A stretch of DNA of 64,000 nucleotides from positions 127,159,292 through 127,223,291 of the forward strand of contig CM041084.1 in assembly GCA_023079485.1 (NCBI GenBank). Direction: 5' to 3'. The position numbers and the translations under genes are program-made. Origin of the DNA: Archilochus colubris. Its lineage: Eukaryota; Chordata; Aves; Apodiformes; Trochilidae. The notes below the pieces were generated by a model, which worked only from the letters and a program-made list of their open reading frames with translations, was not told the origin of the DNA and searched no databases. Of this stretch, positions 27,316-37,413 are shown piece by piece (positions within the stretch are counted from its first letter, which is position 1; each line of letters begins with the position of its first letter).

Positions 27316-30300
27316 CTACTGATTTTTTTTTTTTAATGCGGTGAGTTAATGAAAATCTATACCTACAGAGTACAGGGGAAACATTTTTCCAGCTGTTGTC
27401 TTTTTCCAGCACTGACAGTCCTTCAGTCTCGTCTGAAAAGTTTGATCAGAGAGCTGCTGCCTTAAGCTTTTCTCTGCAAACACCATTCCCTCCCCTCAAA
27501 GGTCTCTGTGGTTCAGCACATATTCTATGGAGTCCTTCTATGGTCAGGATATGGAATTGAATTGAGTCTATACAATATACATTACTTGTGTGCAATAAAT
27601 GACAGAATGCAAGTGCTTTGAATTCTTTACTCTGCATATATGGTTATGTTTTAGAAAGATACCCACATTTAGATCATAATTTCCATGGGTCTATATAAAC
27701 ATGCATGAAGATAAACAAGCCCTCTTCCCATGCAGAACTGGAAGAATTCATCCAGAAGCCTTGCTTTGTAAATCATTTCAGATGTATTTTACTGAAGCCA
27801 TAAAGGATATTAGCAAGTGTGCTGGGACCATTTGTTTTAAATTATTATGGTCTGTTTCTTTAGCAGAAGTTACTTATATTATTTAACCCCACTGGTGTAC
27901 TTAAAATGAAAATAGTTTTAAGATTTTTTTAAATAGGCTTTGTTGCTATAATAATATTTTTTCCAGACTACTCTATTTCTAGTTCTAGTTAGCAACAATT
28001 GAGCAATGCTTTAGTTACCTTTTCACACAAAATTACAGGAAGAGGTATTCATAAATTATATAGATTATGTAAAAAATTCCAAAGAAAGCAACATCCATCC
28101 TTGCTCTGACCCGTTCATGACTGCAGAATCAAAAACCTCCCAAAATATTAGCTGTTGCAATGCTTTCTGGCTCTATTAAACAATACTTAAGTTTAAAGAC
28201 ACCAAGGTCTACATTTGAAAAAACACGTTACAGAAAGCTTTCCATGATGCATATATACAAGAAAAAAGAATTTATTTCTGTAATGGGAAGAAATGACAAA
28301 TCCACAGAGGTGCAGCCTAGCCTTTCCCAGGACACCCAACACTGTATGTAGCAGGGCCTCTGCAGGAGCCCAGTGGTGTAGCAAACCAATAGAACTTGCT
28401 GAGGTCAATAATGGGAGAGGTAAGGAGGTACCTGGCCAGAAACATCACAGCAAGCCTGAACTTACTCTCAAGCCCACTTGAAAGTCATACTATTGAGGGT
28501 AATACTGTTAATAGAAGTAAGTTTATGTCCTCCAGGACCTTTATCATTTTCAGATTTTGCAGGACATGTTTTTTGTAGGGATTAGAACTAGATGTAACAT
28601 TCCAGCAGTGATCTTATTAAAAGGTTCTAAACAGCCCTCTTGCCCCCCCCCCCCCAGCAGCACCAGCCTTTCTTGCCACTGCCCTGCACTTGAACCCCTT
28701 TTGGCTACAGGCTCTTCCTCAAAACCCCAAGCCTTCCCACAATCAAGGCTTTACAAGATAAAATTTTCCATTTTGCACATACATCCAGCATTCCTTCTTC
28801 CTCAACACATTAACAGACTCATGATACCATGATCTCAGATACGCTTTAAACTTCATCCCTACTTCATCAATCACTGAATCACCCATAGTTTGTTGTAATT
28901 GCTTTCACGTTTACACGCAGACAATTGACTACAACAGGAAAAAGCATCACACCCAACCAAAATGCTGGGGAAACTCCCCACAAGCACTCATCTGCTGACA
29001 CTGGCCCCCAGCCATTACTTCTAAGTGCTGGCAGCTCTCCAGCTCTTTATCCATTTTATTGTTACTGTACAGTCCTAATTTTTTAATTAATTTTTGTTGA
29101 GTAACAGTAAATCAAGGACCTAATCAAATTCAAATATTAGCTATACAAATAGTGTACTTTCAATTTGACAGCCAAGACACAAAAACAAGTAATACACTGC
29201 TCCAGGTTAATGTTTTCTTTTGGCAAGGATGCAAGCAATACAAAACTGGACTAGCAATGAAATAAAGGATGTAATCTTAACTGGAGGCAACATAATCATC
29301 TCCACACACAACGAATGCAACACTAAAACTGCCTACTGGACAATTTCAATGGCATGAAAGATCCTTCTATATGAAAGAAAGATCTATAGTTTATAATACA
29401 AGCTTTAGGCACTATCCCATTTAAGAGTACACAAAAACATGAGGTGAGAATTTAGGTAGAGATGGTGACACAGTAAAGCCAAGTACTGAGATACCCTCCA
29501 CACTGACTTGGTACAGCATGAAGTTGAAAACACAGGTAATTTAAAACAAAGTTTAAAACATGTTCAACTTTTCAGCTTGAAACTGCAGAGAAGTCTCATA
29601 AGCAAGCTCTGGGTATCTGAGAGACAACAACGTTACTGATCCTGGATGTTTAATCACCTTTCTGCCAGGGATGAGCAACCTGTAAGAAAGGGCAACGAGA
29701 GGTGTTACCTTCTGTCCCTGAGGCCCAGGACTCCACTCCCAGCCTACAGATCAGCTCAAATCACCCTTAAAGAAATGTGAGTTAAAGCGAGAGATGGAAA
29801 CTCTGAGGTGCAGGTATTATTGGCTCTTCTGTACAGACTGCAACCTGAGGGGTGGGGAAATGGCAACCAGCTGGCAGCACCTTTAACGACAGCATCTAAG
29901 GCTTCCAGAGCACATCTGTCAGAGACATTCCTGAATAAATTTGAGCATAAGAGTTTGTAGAATTGAGAACTTAAAATGTAAAGATTACAATGAAAACACA
30001 ATAGATAAAAGCACAAAAAGCTACAAAGGCTGATTGATAATGTAAATGTGAGAGGGAATTATCATGGGTAAACTTAACCTTTTCTTCATTTATACCATAC
30101 AGCACAGCCTGAGAGAAAACAACTGAAACATTGAAATCTACTACATTTCCAGCCCAATCTGTTTCCCCGCTATAAAAAACAGCTTATAACATAAAAGGTT
30201 ATTTTGTTCCATTATTTATTTCAGTGTAAATAAATTTGGCTTTCAGGGTAGAGGCAAAGAACTGCGGGTAATGTAACCCCATCTTTTGGTATTTTTGTCT

Positions 30301-33026
30301 TATTTAAGAATAGAAATAACACCATTAGTAGCTAACGACAAACATGTACAAAACAGTGTGCCTCAGTCTGCCTGCTGGATTTTAACTTTCCAGCACCATT
30401 CTCAACATCACCCTAGTGCTGTTCTCTCTCATACTTGCCCTTTCTGGAATAAGTGACTTCTCCACCATGAGCTACTGCTGTCAGAACACTCATCCTCCAT
30501 TTACTCAATTCACGAGCTCTGCATCCCTTCCTAGATTTCTATTTCAGCCTTCCTCTCCTGACTATCTTCCATGCTACTTATGCTGCTATTGGGTTTACAT
30601 TGGCCAATTCATCACAAAGTGTCTTTCCAATTCTATCTTGTTTTTGATGGTGAAGCTTAATGGATGGAGGACAATGCCAAGAACAATCACAACACATGAA
30701 TAAGTTGTATTTTGTTGATGTATGAACTATCACACTTGACATACTAAAAAGTCCTGGGACACAATAAAGTGTATTGTGTAAAGCTCCACTGTATCATTGC
30801 AATATGTGATTAGGGAGACAAAACTGAACTTAAAATTGCTAACACTGATGCTTAGCTTTGCTGCAAAAAAACACAGAAGAAACTGGAAACAAAGGGATTA
30901 GCACTGTCCATGTCAAGAATGCCTGGAGTGTTTACTCAGCCCACTGAATTACAGGTGTATCTATGCACAGCTAGTGATATAAAATCACCTGAGGTGCCTT
31001 GACATTTCCCTGTGACCTTCAAGCATAGTTCTAATGAATAAAAACATATCAGAAACCTTAGGCTGTTGTGTTAATGCAGTTTTAATATCCCAATCTACAA
31101 GTCCTACTTGAAAAAACACATGCAAGTTCTTTTTTTTTCTTCTGTAGCAGTACCATTGACCATGTCTGTCATTATGTAAAACAGAGTTCCCTCTTAAATG
31201 GCAACTTAGTTCTTCTGGAACCATCTTTCCTTATCTCCTTTCCAAAGGGAAGAAAGATCTTACTGGCTTATTCTATGTGTCAAAAAATACTTCAAAACTA
31301 AAACTGATTATTAAAGTGCTGTAACATAAATTGTGTTTCTTCATCTCCTCTACCAATGACACCAAGATGTTTATGTTGTGCATAATGCTACAATGATATA
31401 TGAGATCATCAGCATGGTAACTAAAAACAGTTTCACTATGCCTGTGATTGATAAACTATGGAAGTATTAAAACATTAAAAATGTTAATCTTTGTAATAAT
31501 CTCCTGAAAAGTTTTTATATTAATTTAAACCATCGATCATTTTAATATTTAATCATTGCAGACTTCATTTGAAATGAGAATAGCCATTCACTGAAAAGCA
31601 CTTCATTTTTTATATTAAAAAATGATCAGCTTGTATATATTCTGTAAATCTCTTTACATTTTTTTCCTCAATAAGTAAACCTTCAAGCAAATGAGAGAAC
31701 CTACCAGAGCAGAAAAATTTAAAAGAAAATTTGTGTCAGACAACGTAAGTTTTAGAAGCCCTGTTTCCCAGGGGTAACTGTGCATTACAACAGCATTATC
31801 ATAAGAGGGACAGAGGGTTGAGGAAGACTGTAAAAGAAAATCATTAGCTTCTTTGTCTGTACCTCACAACCATCTATGCTTAGTTCTCTTTATGTACCTT
31901 ATAACACACAACCATTTTACTTATGAAGAGTAATTACTTAATAGAGTGACTCGAATCTCTTACTATGTAACCCCATCTTCTAACATTAGCCTTCTTTAGC
32001 AACATATAAAGACTTTCCAAAGTATCTGATCCTTCTCTGCAATTCAGTTTCTTGCTTAATGACAAATTTACATTAATGTGGAAATATCTCAACAAAACCA
32101 AAACAAAGACCTTCCTAGTTATAAGAATCTCACAGAAACTCCAAAATTCTAGTTGTGATTAATTATGAATAATCTTGTCAGTGTCTGGCTTCTTTTGGAA
32201 GATTTTAAAACTTAACTAGCAAACAAATTAATTCATGGTAGTGACAAAAAAAATTGCAAAAAAATCCAAGGGAAATGTCTTCACTACACCACAAAAAAGC
32301 CCTCTCATCTTGTTTGCTATGTGGAGTCTACTCAAACTGGATGTTTCCTGGAGGTATTGCCATAAAGTACATTTATCTTAAGTTGTCCTTTTAAGACTGA
32401 CCTACAGGATTTGGCTGGGATATTTCAACAAAGCAAATCCTACATATACACTGGGCAATATTACAGATTAAAATATTACCTTATATGACTAGTCTTTGTT
32501 CTGTTTTTGTGACCATTAACTAGTCAAACAATTTTTCCCTGTCTGCTATAAAAATTGCACACAAATTGGCCTTCTTTTCTGAAGAGGCTGCAGAGTATAA
32601 TAATGAGAATTACGAAAAAGTCAGTGAGCTGGCAGAAGAGGGTACAGAATCCTCTGATACATATGAACTTATGCTGTACAGTTCAAGATTATGAAAATAA
32701 AGACAAAGTAATAAAGAGATGTCTTCTTGATTTTAGAAATACAAGTACGTATCTTGTTGCATATTACCTTTTGCTAAAGTCTCTTTTTAAGGAAAATTCT
32801 ATGGAAAAATCCTGTTCATTCAATATGATGCCACAATAGAATTCAGGAACTCAGGTGCTTGCATCTGAAATGGAAGAGACAGTCTTGTTTCTGTGGACCT
32901 TAACAGACACACATATATGTGTTTGTATGTATATTGATACAAGATTTAAAAAAGTTAATCATAACACTAGTTATACCAATACTAAGAGAAAGTTCTGTTC
33001 CAGTAATTTGATTTAAAAAGATCTGT
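27316..33026. other. Probable TRIQK 5' intron, middle part
   Basis: No exon is supported. It holds a 13-base C-run at 28643-28655. A short acidic plus-strand open frame lies at about 32510-32690, and its peptide is unlike the surrounding frames. Otherwise this is ordinary AT-rich sequence. Confidence 0.4.
28643..28655. repeat. Poly-C run
   Basis: Thirteen C in a row, followed by a stretch of higher GC. Homopolymer length is uncertain. Confidence 0.85.
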
Positions 33027-33250
33027 CACAGAATCATCAGACTTGGAAGGGGCCTCTAGAGAGCATATAATCAAACTCTCCCACTAAAGCAGGATCACCT
33101 AGAGCATATTACACAGGACTGCATCCAGGCAGGTTTTGATTTTCTCTAGAGAAAGGTACCCCACAACCTCCCTGGGCAGCCTATTCCACTGCCTTGTCAC
33201 CCCCACAATAAAGAATTTTTTTAACTGGAACTTCCTATGTTTCAAAACCT
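33027..33250 (-). repeat. CR1 LINE 3' fragment
   Basis: The plus strand shows the reverse complement of a CR1 3' end very clearly: 'cacagaatcatcagacttggaagg', 'gcaggatcacctagagca', 'ccacaacctccctgggcagcctattcc' and 'cttgtcacccccacaataaagaa', in order. The octamer tail lies at the low-coordinate end. It is 5' truncated at about 33250. Confidence 0.92.
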
Positions 33251-33391
33251 AGATATTTGTCACATATTTGTGTTGAACCAATGTGGTGTTTTTTATAGTG
33301 CTTTTGCAAATACAAAATATTGTTTTAGACTAGGAAGTGTAGAACACTGCAGTAATCTCTACTTGGTTAAATTAATATATTAAATTTACAG

Positions 33392-33475
33392 AACCACAGG
33401 ATCATTAATGTTGGAAAGGACCACTAATGGTCATCTTCTCTACTGCTGCTCAAACAGGTTCAGCTAGATTATACA
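33392..33475 (-). repeat. Second short CR1 3' fragment
   Basis: It starts 'acagaaccacaggatcattaatgttggaaaggacc', the reverse complement of a CR1 terminus. This is a second element in the same orientation, about 140 bases after the first. It belongs to a different, more decayed insertion, because the terminus is repeated. Confidence 0.75.
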
Positions 33476-34559
33476 CAACTTAAATTATAAAAAGGATTCA
33501 CATATTGAAGCAAGAACAAGAAAACATGAGCACTTTCCTAAAAAAAGGTGTCAGCTGTTTGTAGTAGTGTGTTTCATTTATTTCCAAGTCCACACTTCTT
33601 GTCTTCTCTATACTCTACACTTACAGTACAGATCTGAAGTAGGCTTACATCTTCATGGCTTACATGAAGACAGAAAGTAAGTCACAGGAGGGAAAATTGT
33701 ACTTATTCACAATTAAAGATAATCATGGCAACAAAGGCATCTGCCAATTTCCTCAGTGAGTACACAAGCCATTTTCTGAACAACAAAGTTTATCCCTACC
33801 CTCTTTTGTACCAAGAGGTGAAATAATTCCGCCAAGGAAGACACACCAAATAGCACTACTTAAGAAATGGTTTCATTTTCCCCATAGTCACAGATTTTTG
33901 TGTATCCCTTAAACACAACTTTCTGCAGCTTTTGACTTTGAAATTCACACATCAGTGGCTGGAAGAAAGTTAACATGACTCCAGCAACAGGCACCTTTTC
34001 AGTCTGATTAGCTCTTCAGGAATGAGCCTGGTCCTCAGCATCAAAGCACTCAAACCCTGGATGACATGTAATTGAATTACTGCGTGACTGTGTGCTCTGT
34101 ACCCACAGACCAGGTTTACCATAATCTCTTTCAAAGTGGCTTTCTGGTACTGTGCTCTGTCCTATTAACTATGTAGGCTGGCATAAGGCACAGCAGTCTG
34201 AGGGAAGCATGAATACACTGGCAGAAATCCCTGCCAGCATTTCACTATTTGAAACGTTGTGCCTCCCATATTTCTGTCCAGGGTTCTCTGACTGTATGCG
34301 TGACCACCACACTCTGCAGAAAACACAAGGGACTCCAATGTACCCGAACACCTCACACCTGCAAGGTAAACAGAGCCAGCTCAGCGAGCCCGGCTCCGAC
34401 CAGATTTACTGCCTGTGCACAGGTGGCAGACCGCATACAGCCCCGTTACACACCGCATCGGCAGCACCTCCCACACCTCCTGGTCTCAGTGGATCTGGGG
34501 GTGTCAGCCGGAGAGCCTGGGAACACACAGAGCGCTCTGTCCCCTTCCCAGACAGCAGG
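33476..34559. other. Flank of CpG island
   Basis: AT-rich sequence that becomes richer in C and G from about 34.15 kb. The long frames here on both strands come from falling stop-codon density next to the island. No repeat was recognised apart from the CR1 fragments to the left. Confidence 0.5.
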
Positions 34560-34759
34560 AAGCCCCACGCAGACGGCGTCACAGCCACACCGCGCTGCCA
34601 CACGGGCGGCATACGAGGAGCTGCGGTAAAGTTGCGGGGTGTCGGCGGCACCGTAGGCTCCTGTCAGCGCAGCCCGCCTGACAGCCCCCCGGGCCAGGCT
34701 GGAGCATAGCCCACGCCTACGAGACCTCCCGGTTCGGGGCTCCTTTCCCTGCAAATGGG

Positions 34760-34764
34760 CCAAT
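34760..34764 (+). promoter_or_regulatory. CCAAT box 1
   Basis: gggCCAATcgc, a good NF-Y-type context, set about 300 bases from the main cluster. Confidence 0.55.
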
Positions 34765-34969
34765 CGCAGCCTGATGAGGGACCCAGCCTGGCGCCGCCAG
34801 CGGGAACGGGGAAAACAGGCCAGACAGACGAGAAGGGCTCGGGGCTGCGTGAGACAGTACCGCCAGCCCTGCCCCCCTGGGAGGTGCCGCCCGCTCTCGC
34901 CGCCTGGGCACAAGCGCTCTCCCCTAGAAAGCGGGAGCTGCCGAGAGGCGGCTTTTCAAGCCCACACCC

Positions 34970-34980
34970 AAAATGGCCGC
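34970..34980 (-). promoter_or_regulatory. YY1-type site
   Basis: The plus strand reads AAAATGGCCGC; the minus strand gives the CCATTTT core of YY1. In CpG promoters this motif often lies near the transcription start, which makes this a candidate start region. Confidence 0.45.
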
Positions 34981-35061
34981 GGCTGCTGCGGGCGCTGACC
35001 CCTCCCGGACCCTCAGCCCAGGTTCCGAGGGCGGCACCCGGGGGCCCGCGGCACCGCCCCG

Positions 35062-35189
35062 ATTGGCAGCGCGCTCCGGCCAATCGCGGAGGCGAGCGCT
35101 TCCTGCCGGCCAATGGCAGGAGGCCCGCGGCGGACAGCGGGACGGCCGGGGGCGCCGCCGCTGCGGCCGCTCCCTGCCTGCAGGCCAAT
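35062..35189. promoter_or_regulatory. Cluster of four CCAAT boxes
   Basis: An inverted box ATTGG at 35062-35066, then CCAAT at 35080-35084, 35110-35114 and 35185-35189. The flanks gCCAATc/gg fit NF-Y sites, and NF-Y often acts through two or more boxes about 30 bases apart, as seen between the second and third. Confidence 0.65.
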
Positions 35190-35231
35190 GGCGGCGCCGC
35201 AGGAGCGGCGGTCGGCGCGCCCCGAGGGGGG

Positions 35232-35251
35232 GCGGTTGCCGTGGCAACCGC
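35232..35251. promoter_or_regulatory. Perfect RFX X-box-like palindrome
   Basis: GCGGTTGCC, a GT spacer, then GGCAACCGC: two perfect 9-bp half sites. The inner 14 bases, GTTGCCGTGGCAAC, fit the X-box bound by RFX factors (GTTRCC half sites spaced 1-3 bases). RFX sites of this type are common at promoters of cilium genes. No ciliary role of TRIQK is shown here. Confidence 0.7.
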
Positions 35252-35369
35252 AGGCCCGGCGGTTCCGGCCGGCCCTGGCACCTTGGCCCCTCGCCCACCC
35301 CGGGAAGCGGCGCGGTACCTCGGGCCGAGCGGCAGAGCTCCGCCTCCTCTCTCCTCTCTCGGCGGGGCG

Positions 35370-35377
35370 ACTTCCTG
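35370..35377 (-). promoter_or_regulatory. ETS-type site
   Basis: The plus strand has ACTTCCTG, which is CAGGAAGT on the minus strand, a consensus ETS/GABP core of the kind found in housekeeping promoters. It sits just after a pyrimidine tract (ctcctctctcctctctc). Confidence 0.5.
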
Positions 35378-35720
35378 TGCTGGCGGGGCTGCCACCGCCT
35401 CCTGCCCGGGCGCCCCCGCCGCCCCGCCTCCTGTTCCCGCCCGCCCCGCGGGGCAGCGGCCTGCGTGGGGCTGGGGGGGGTGAGCCGGCGGGGACCGGGA
35501 CCTTGCAGGGGCTCTGAACCTGTAGGGGTGTAGACTGTCCCCGTCCTGCGGCACCTGTGGCGGAGGGAGCTGTGCCGGGCCCCCGCCCTCCCTTCGTGCC
35601 CAGCAGCTGTGCCCGCAGGTGTGTCGGGGAAGGGCGCTGCACCGGCCCGCCGGAGGTCAGCTGTGGCCTCTGCCCTCAGCACCTGTGTGCCTGCCGGGAG
35701 GTCGCCGTCTCTGGTGCCTC

Positions 35721-36970
35721 GCCGAGTTTTGGAGGAGGTTGAAAGTTAACTCGTGAAGTATTTCAGCATCCCCCCTTCACGCCCGTGGCTGTTTTACCGC
35801 ACTCCTGCCTGCCTGCATCGGAAATGTTGCTGTAGACATGCAGAGCAAAAAGCAATTAGCCACTTTCACAGCATCATTATCACCAGCCCGCTAAAGTGGG
35901 AATACACTTTTAAGGTCCTAGAAACGTAACACATGGGAAATTGTTAACCCCGTCAGGTACTGTCTTACCACCTTGAGATTATCGTAGCATCCTTTGCAAC
36001 ATAATTTATTTACTTTGGTGCAAGAAGCCACTGACTCGAAACAGCTTACTGATTAGTATGGCAAGTGCATGCTTCTCTTCCTGCAAAATGGCAGTTGATA
36101 ACCAAGTGTAACACTCCGCTGTAAGGAAAGATACACACGCACACAAAAAAAAGAGAAATATTTGCATTTGTTTACCTCTGCAGCTTAGAAAGTGAAAGCC
36201 ACTCCCGGCTGAACTTTCCCATCTTTCTAGATGACGCGCATACAGAATGGAGAATGAGCCTACAGAAAAGTTGATAAATCAGTATCTATCTGGCATGCGT
36301 ACCACAAGACAGGGTTTTCTTCAGTCGTTTCTTTTGCAAGCTTAACAAATGGCTGAAATAAACCAGCTTTCTTAGAAATACAGCCCGTCCTGATATTGAG
36401 TGATAAAACACAATGCTTTTTTTATACCTTTTCTGAAAAGAAATCTCCCTCTGAGGGTATTTAGCTGCTCTGGACATAGCAGCTGACTGGACACAAGGTT
36501 TTCTTCCCTGGAGGCACACCTACTGTGAGCATCACCTCTGATTTTTCTAACCTATCTGTGTTCAGAAGTTTCAACAACATATTATTTCATTCATACTTAA
36601 ATGGTAAGCCGGGAACCATATGCATGTCATATATTTTAATATTTTTTTATTCCTCTATTGTTTTAAGATGATTAACCAAATTCCAGATTATGCTCATGGC
36701 TATTTGAATATAGTACTATGTGCAAAACAGCAATCACATTGAATTAGCTGTTACACATGTTTTTTTGACTGAATAATCCAAACCAAAATAAATAAACATG
36801 AAAGTATCAGTGTATCTGGTTACAGGATTTTGTGTTATCTGATTCTGTGGAGCTTGTCCTTGTGAGTCCTTGTTGCAAAATCCACTTAGTCCTAGTTCAG
36901 CTTTACCTAATTTCACATCATCATAATATTCGTTTCACTACCAAGTTATTCTTCTGCGTAATAAACCTGT
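35721..36970. other. Right flank of CpG island
   Basis: Composition returns to AT-rich within about 100 bases. No exon or repeat was recognised, and no clear first exon of a plus-strand transcript could be bounded. Confidence 0.45.
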
Positions 36971-37413
36971 GTAGAGCAAGGAGGCTGTGAAGGGATCCAG
37001 CACAAGTCCTGTGAGGAAGGGCTGAGGGAGCAGGGGGTGTTCAGTTTGGAAAGGAGGAGGCTCAGGGGAGACCTCATCACTCTCTACAACTCCCTGAAAG
37101 GAGGGTGTAGCCAGGGGGAGGTCGGTCTCTTCTCCCAAGTAGGTACCTATAACACAAGAGAGCATGGATTTAAGCTCTGCCAGGGGAGGTTTAGGTTGGA
37201 TGTTAGGAAAAAAATCTTTACAGAGAGGGTGATCAGGCATTGGAATGGGCTGCCCAGGAAGGTGGTGGATTCTCCATTGCTGGAGGCTTTTAAGAAGAGA
37301 CTGAATGTGGCACTCAGTGCCATGGTCTGGGAACCACAGTGGCAGTGGATTAAAGATTGGATTTGATGATCTCAGAGGTCCCTTCCAACCCAAATGATTC
37401 TGTGATTCTGTGT
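36970..37413 (+). repeat. CR1 LINE 3' end, well preserved
   Basis: All 3' landmarks are present in order: 'gaggctgtgaagggatccag', 'ggctgagggagcagggggtg', 'aggaggctcaggggagacctcatc', 'ggaggtttaggttggat', 'ggaatgggctgcccaggaa', then 'ctcagaggtcccttccaaccc' and two attctgtg-type octamers. It is 5' truncated at about 36970. Frames read across it on either strand belong to this non-coding 3' part and are not genes. Confidence 0.95.

Larger units (their letters stand above)
34560..35720. promoter_or_regulatory. CpG island, probable TRIQK promoter
   Basis: A sharp switch to very GC-rich DNA with dense CG dinucleotides, the only one in the window. There is no TATA box. The core (34760-35380) has five CCAAT boxes, a YY1-type site, an ETS-type site, GC boxes and a perfect X-box-like palindrome. 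It lies about 17 kb upstream of the first TRIQK coding exon in the minus direction, so it most simply serves that gene. Sites in both orientations leave room for a divergent plus-strand transcript. I could not place the start site or the first donor. Long frames in the island (up to 296 codons) lack stops only because of GC content. Confidence 0.85.

Noticed and set aside
34152..35742. Many long overlapping frames on both strands, up to 296 codons
   Set aside because: They sit in the CpG island, where GC-rich DNA has few stop codons. The peptides are Arg/Pro/Ala/Gly-rich, overlap in several frames and show no domain.
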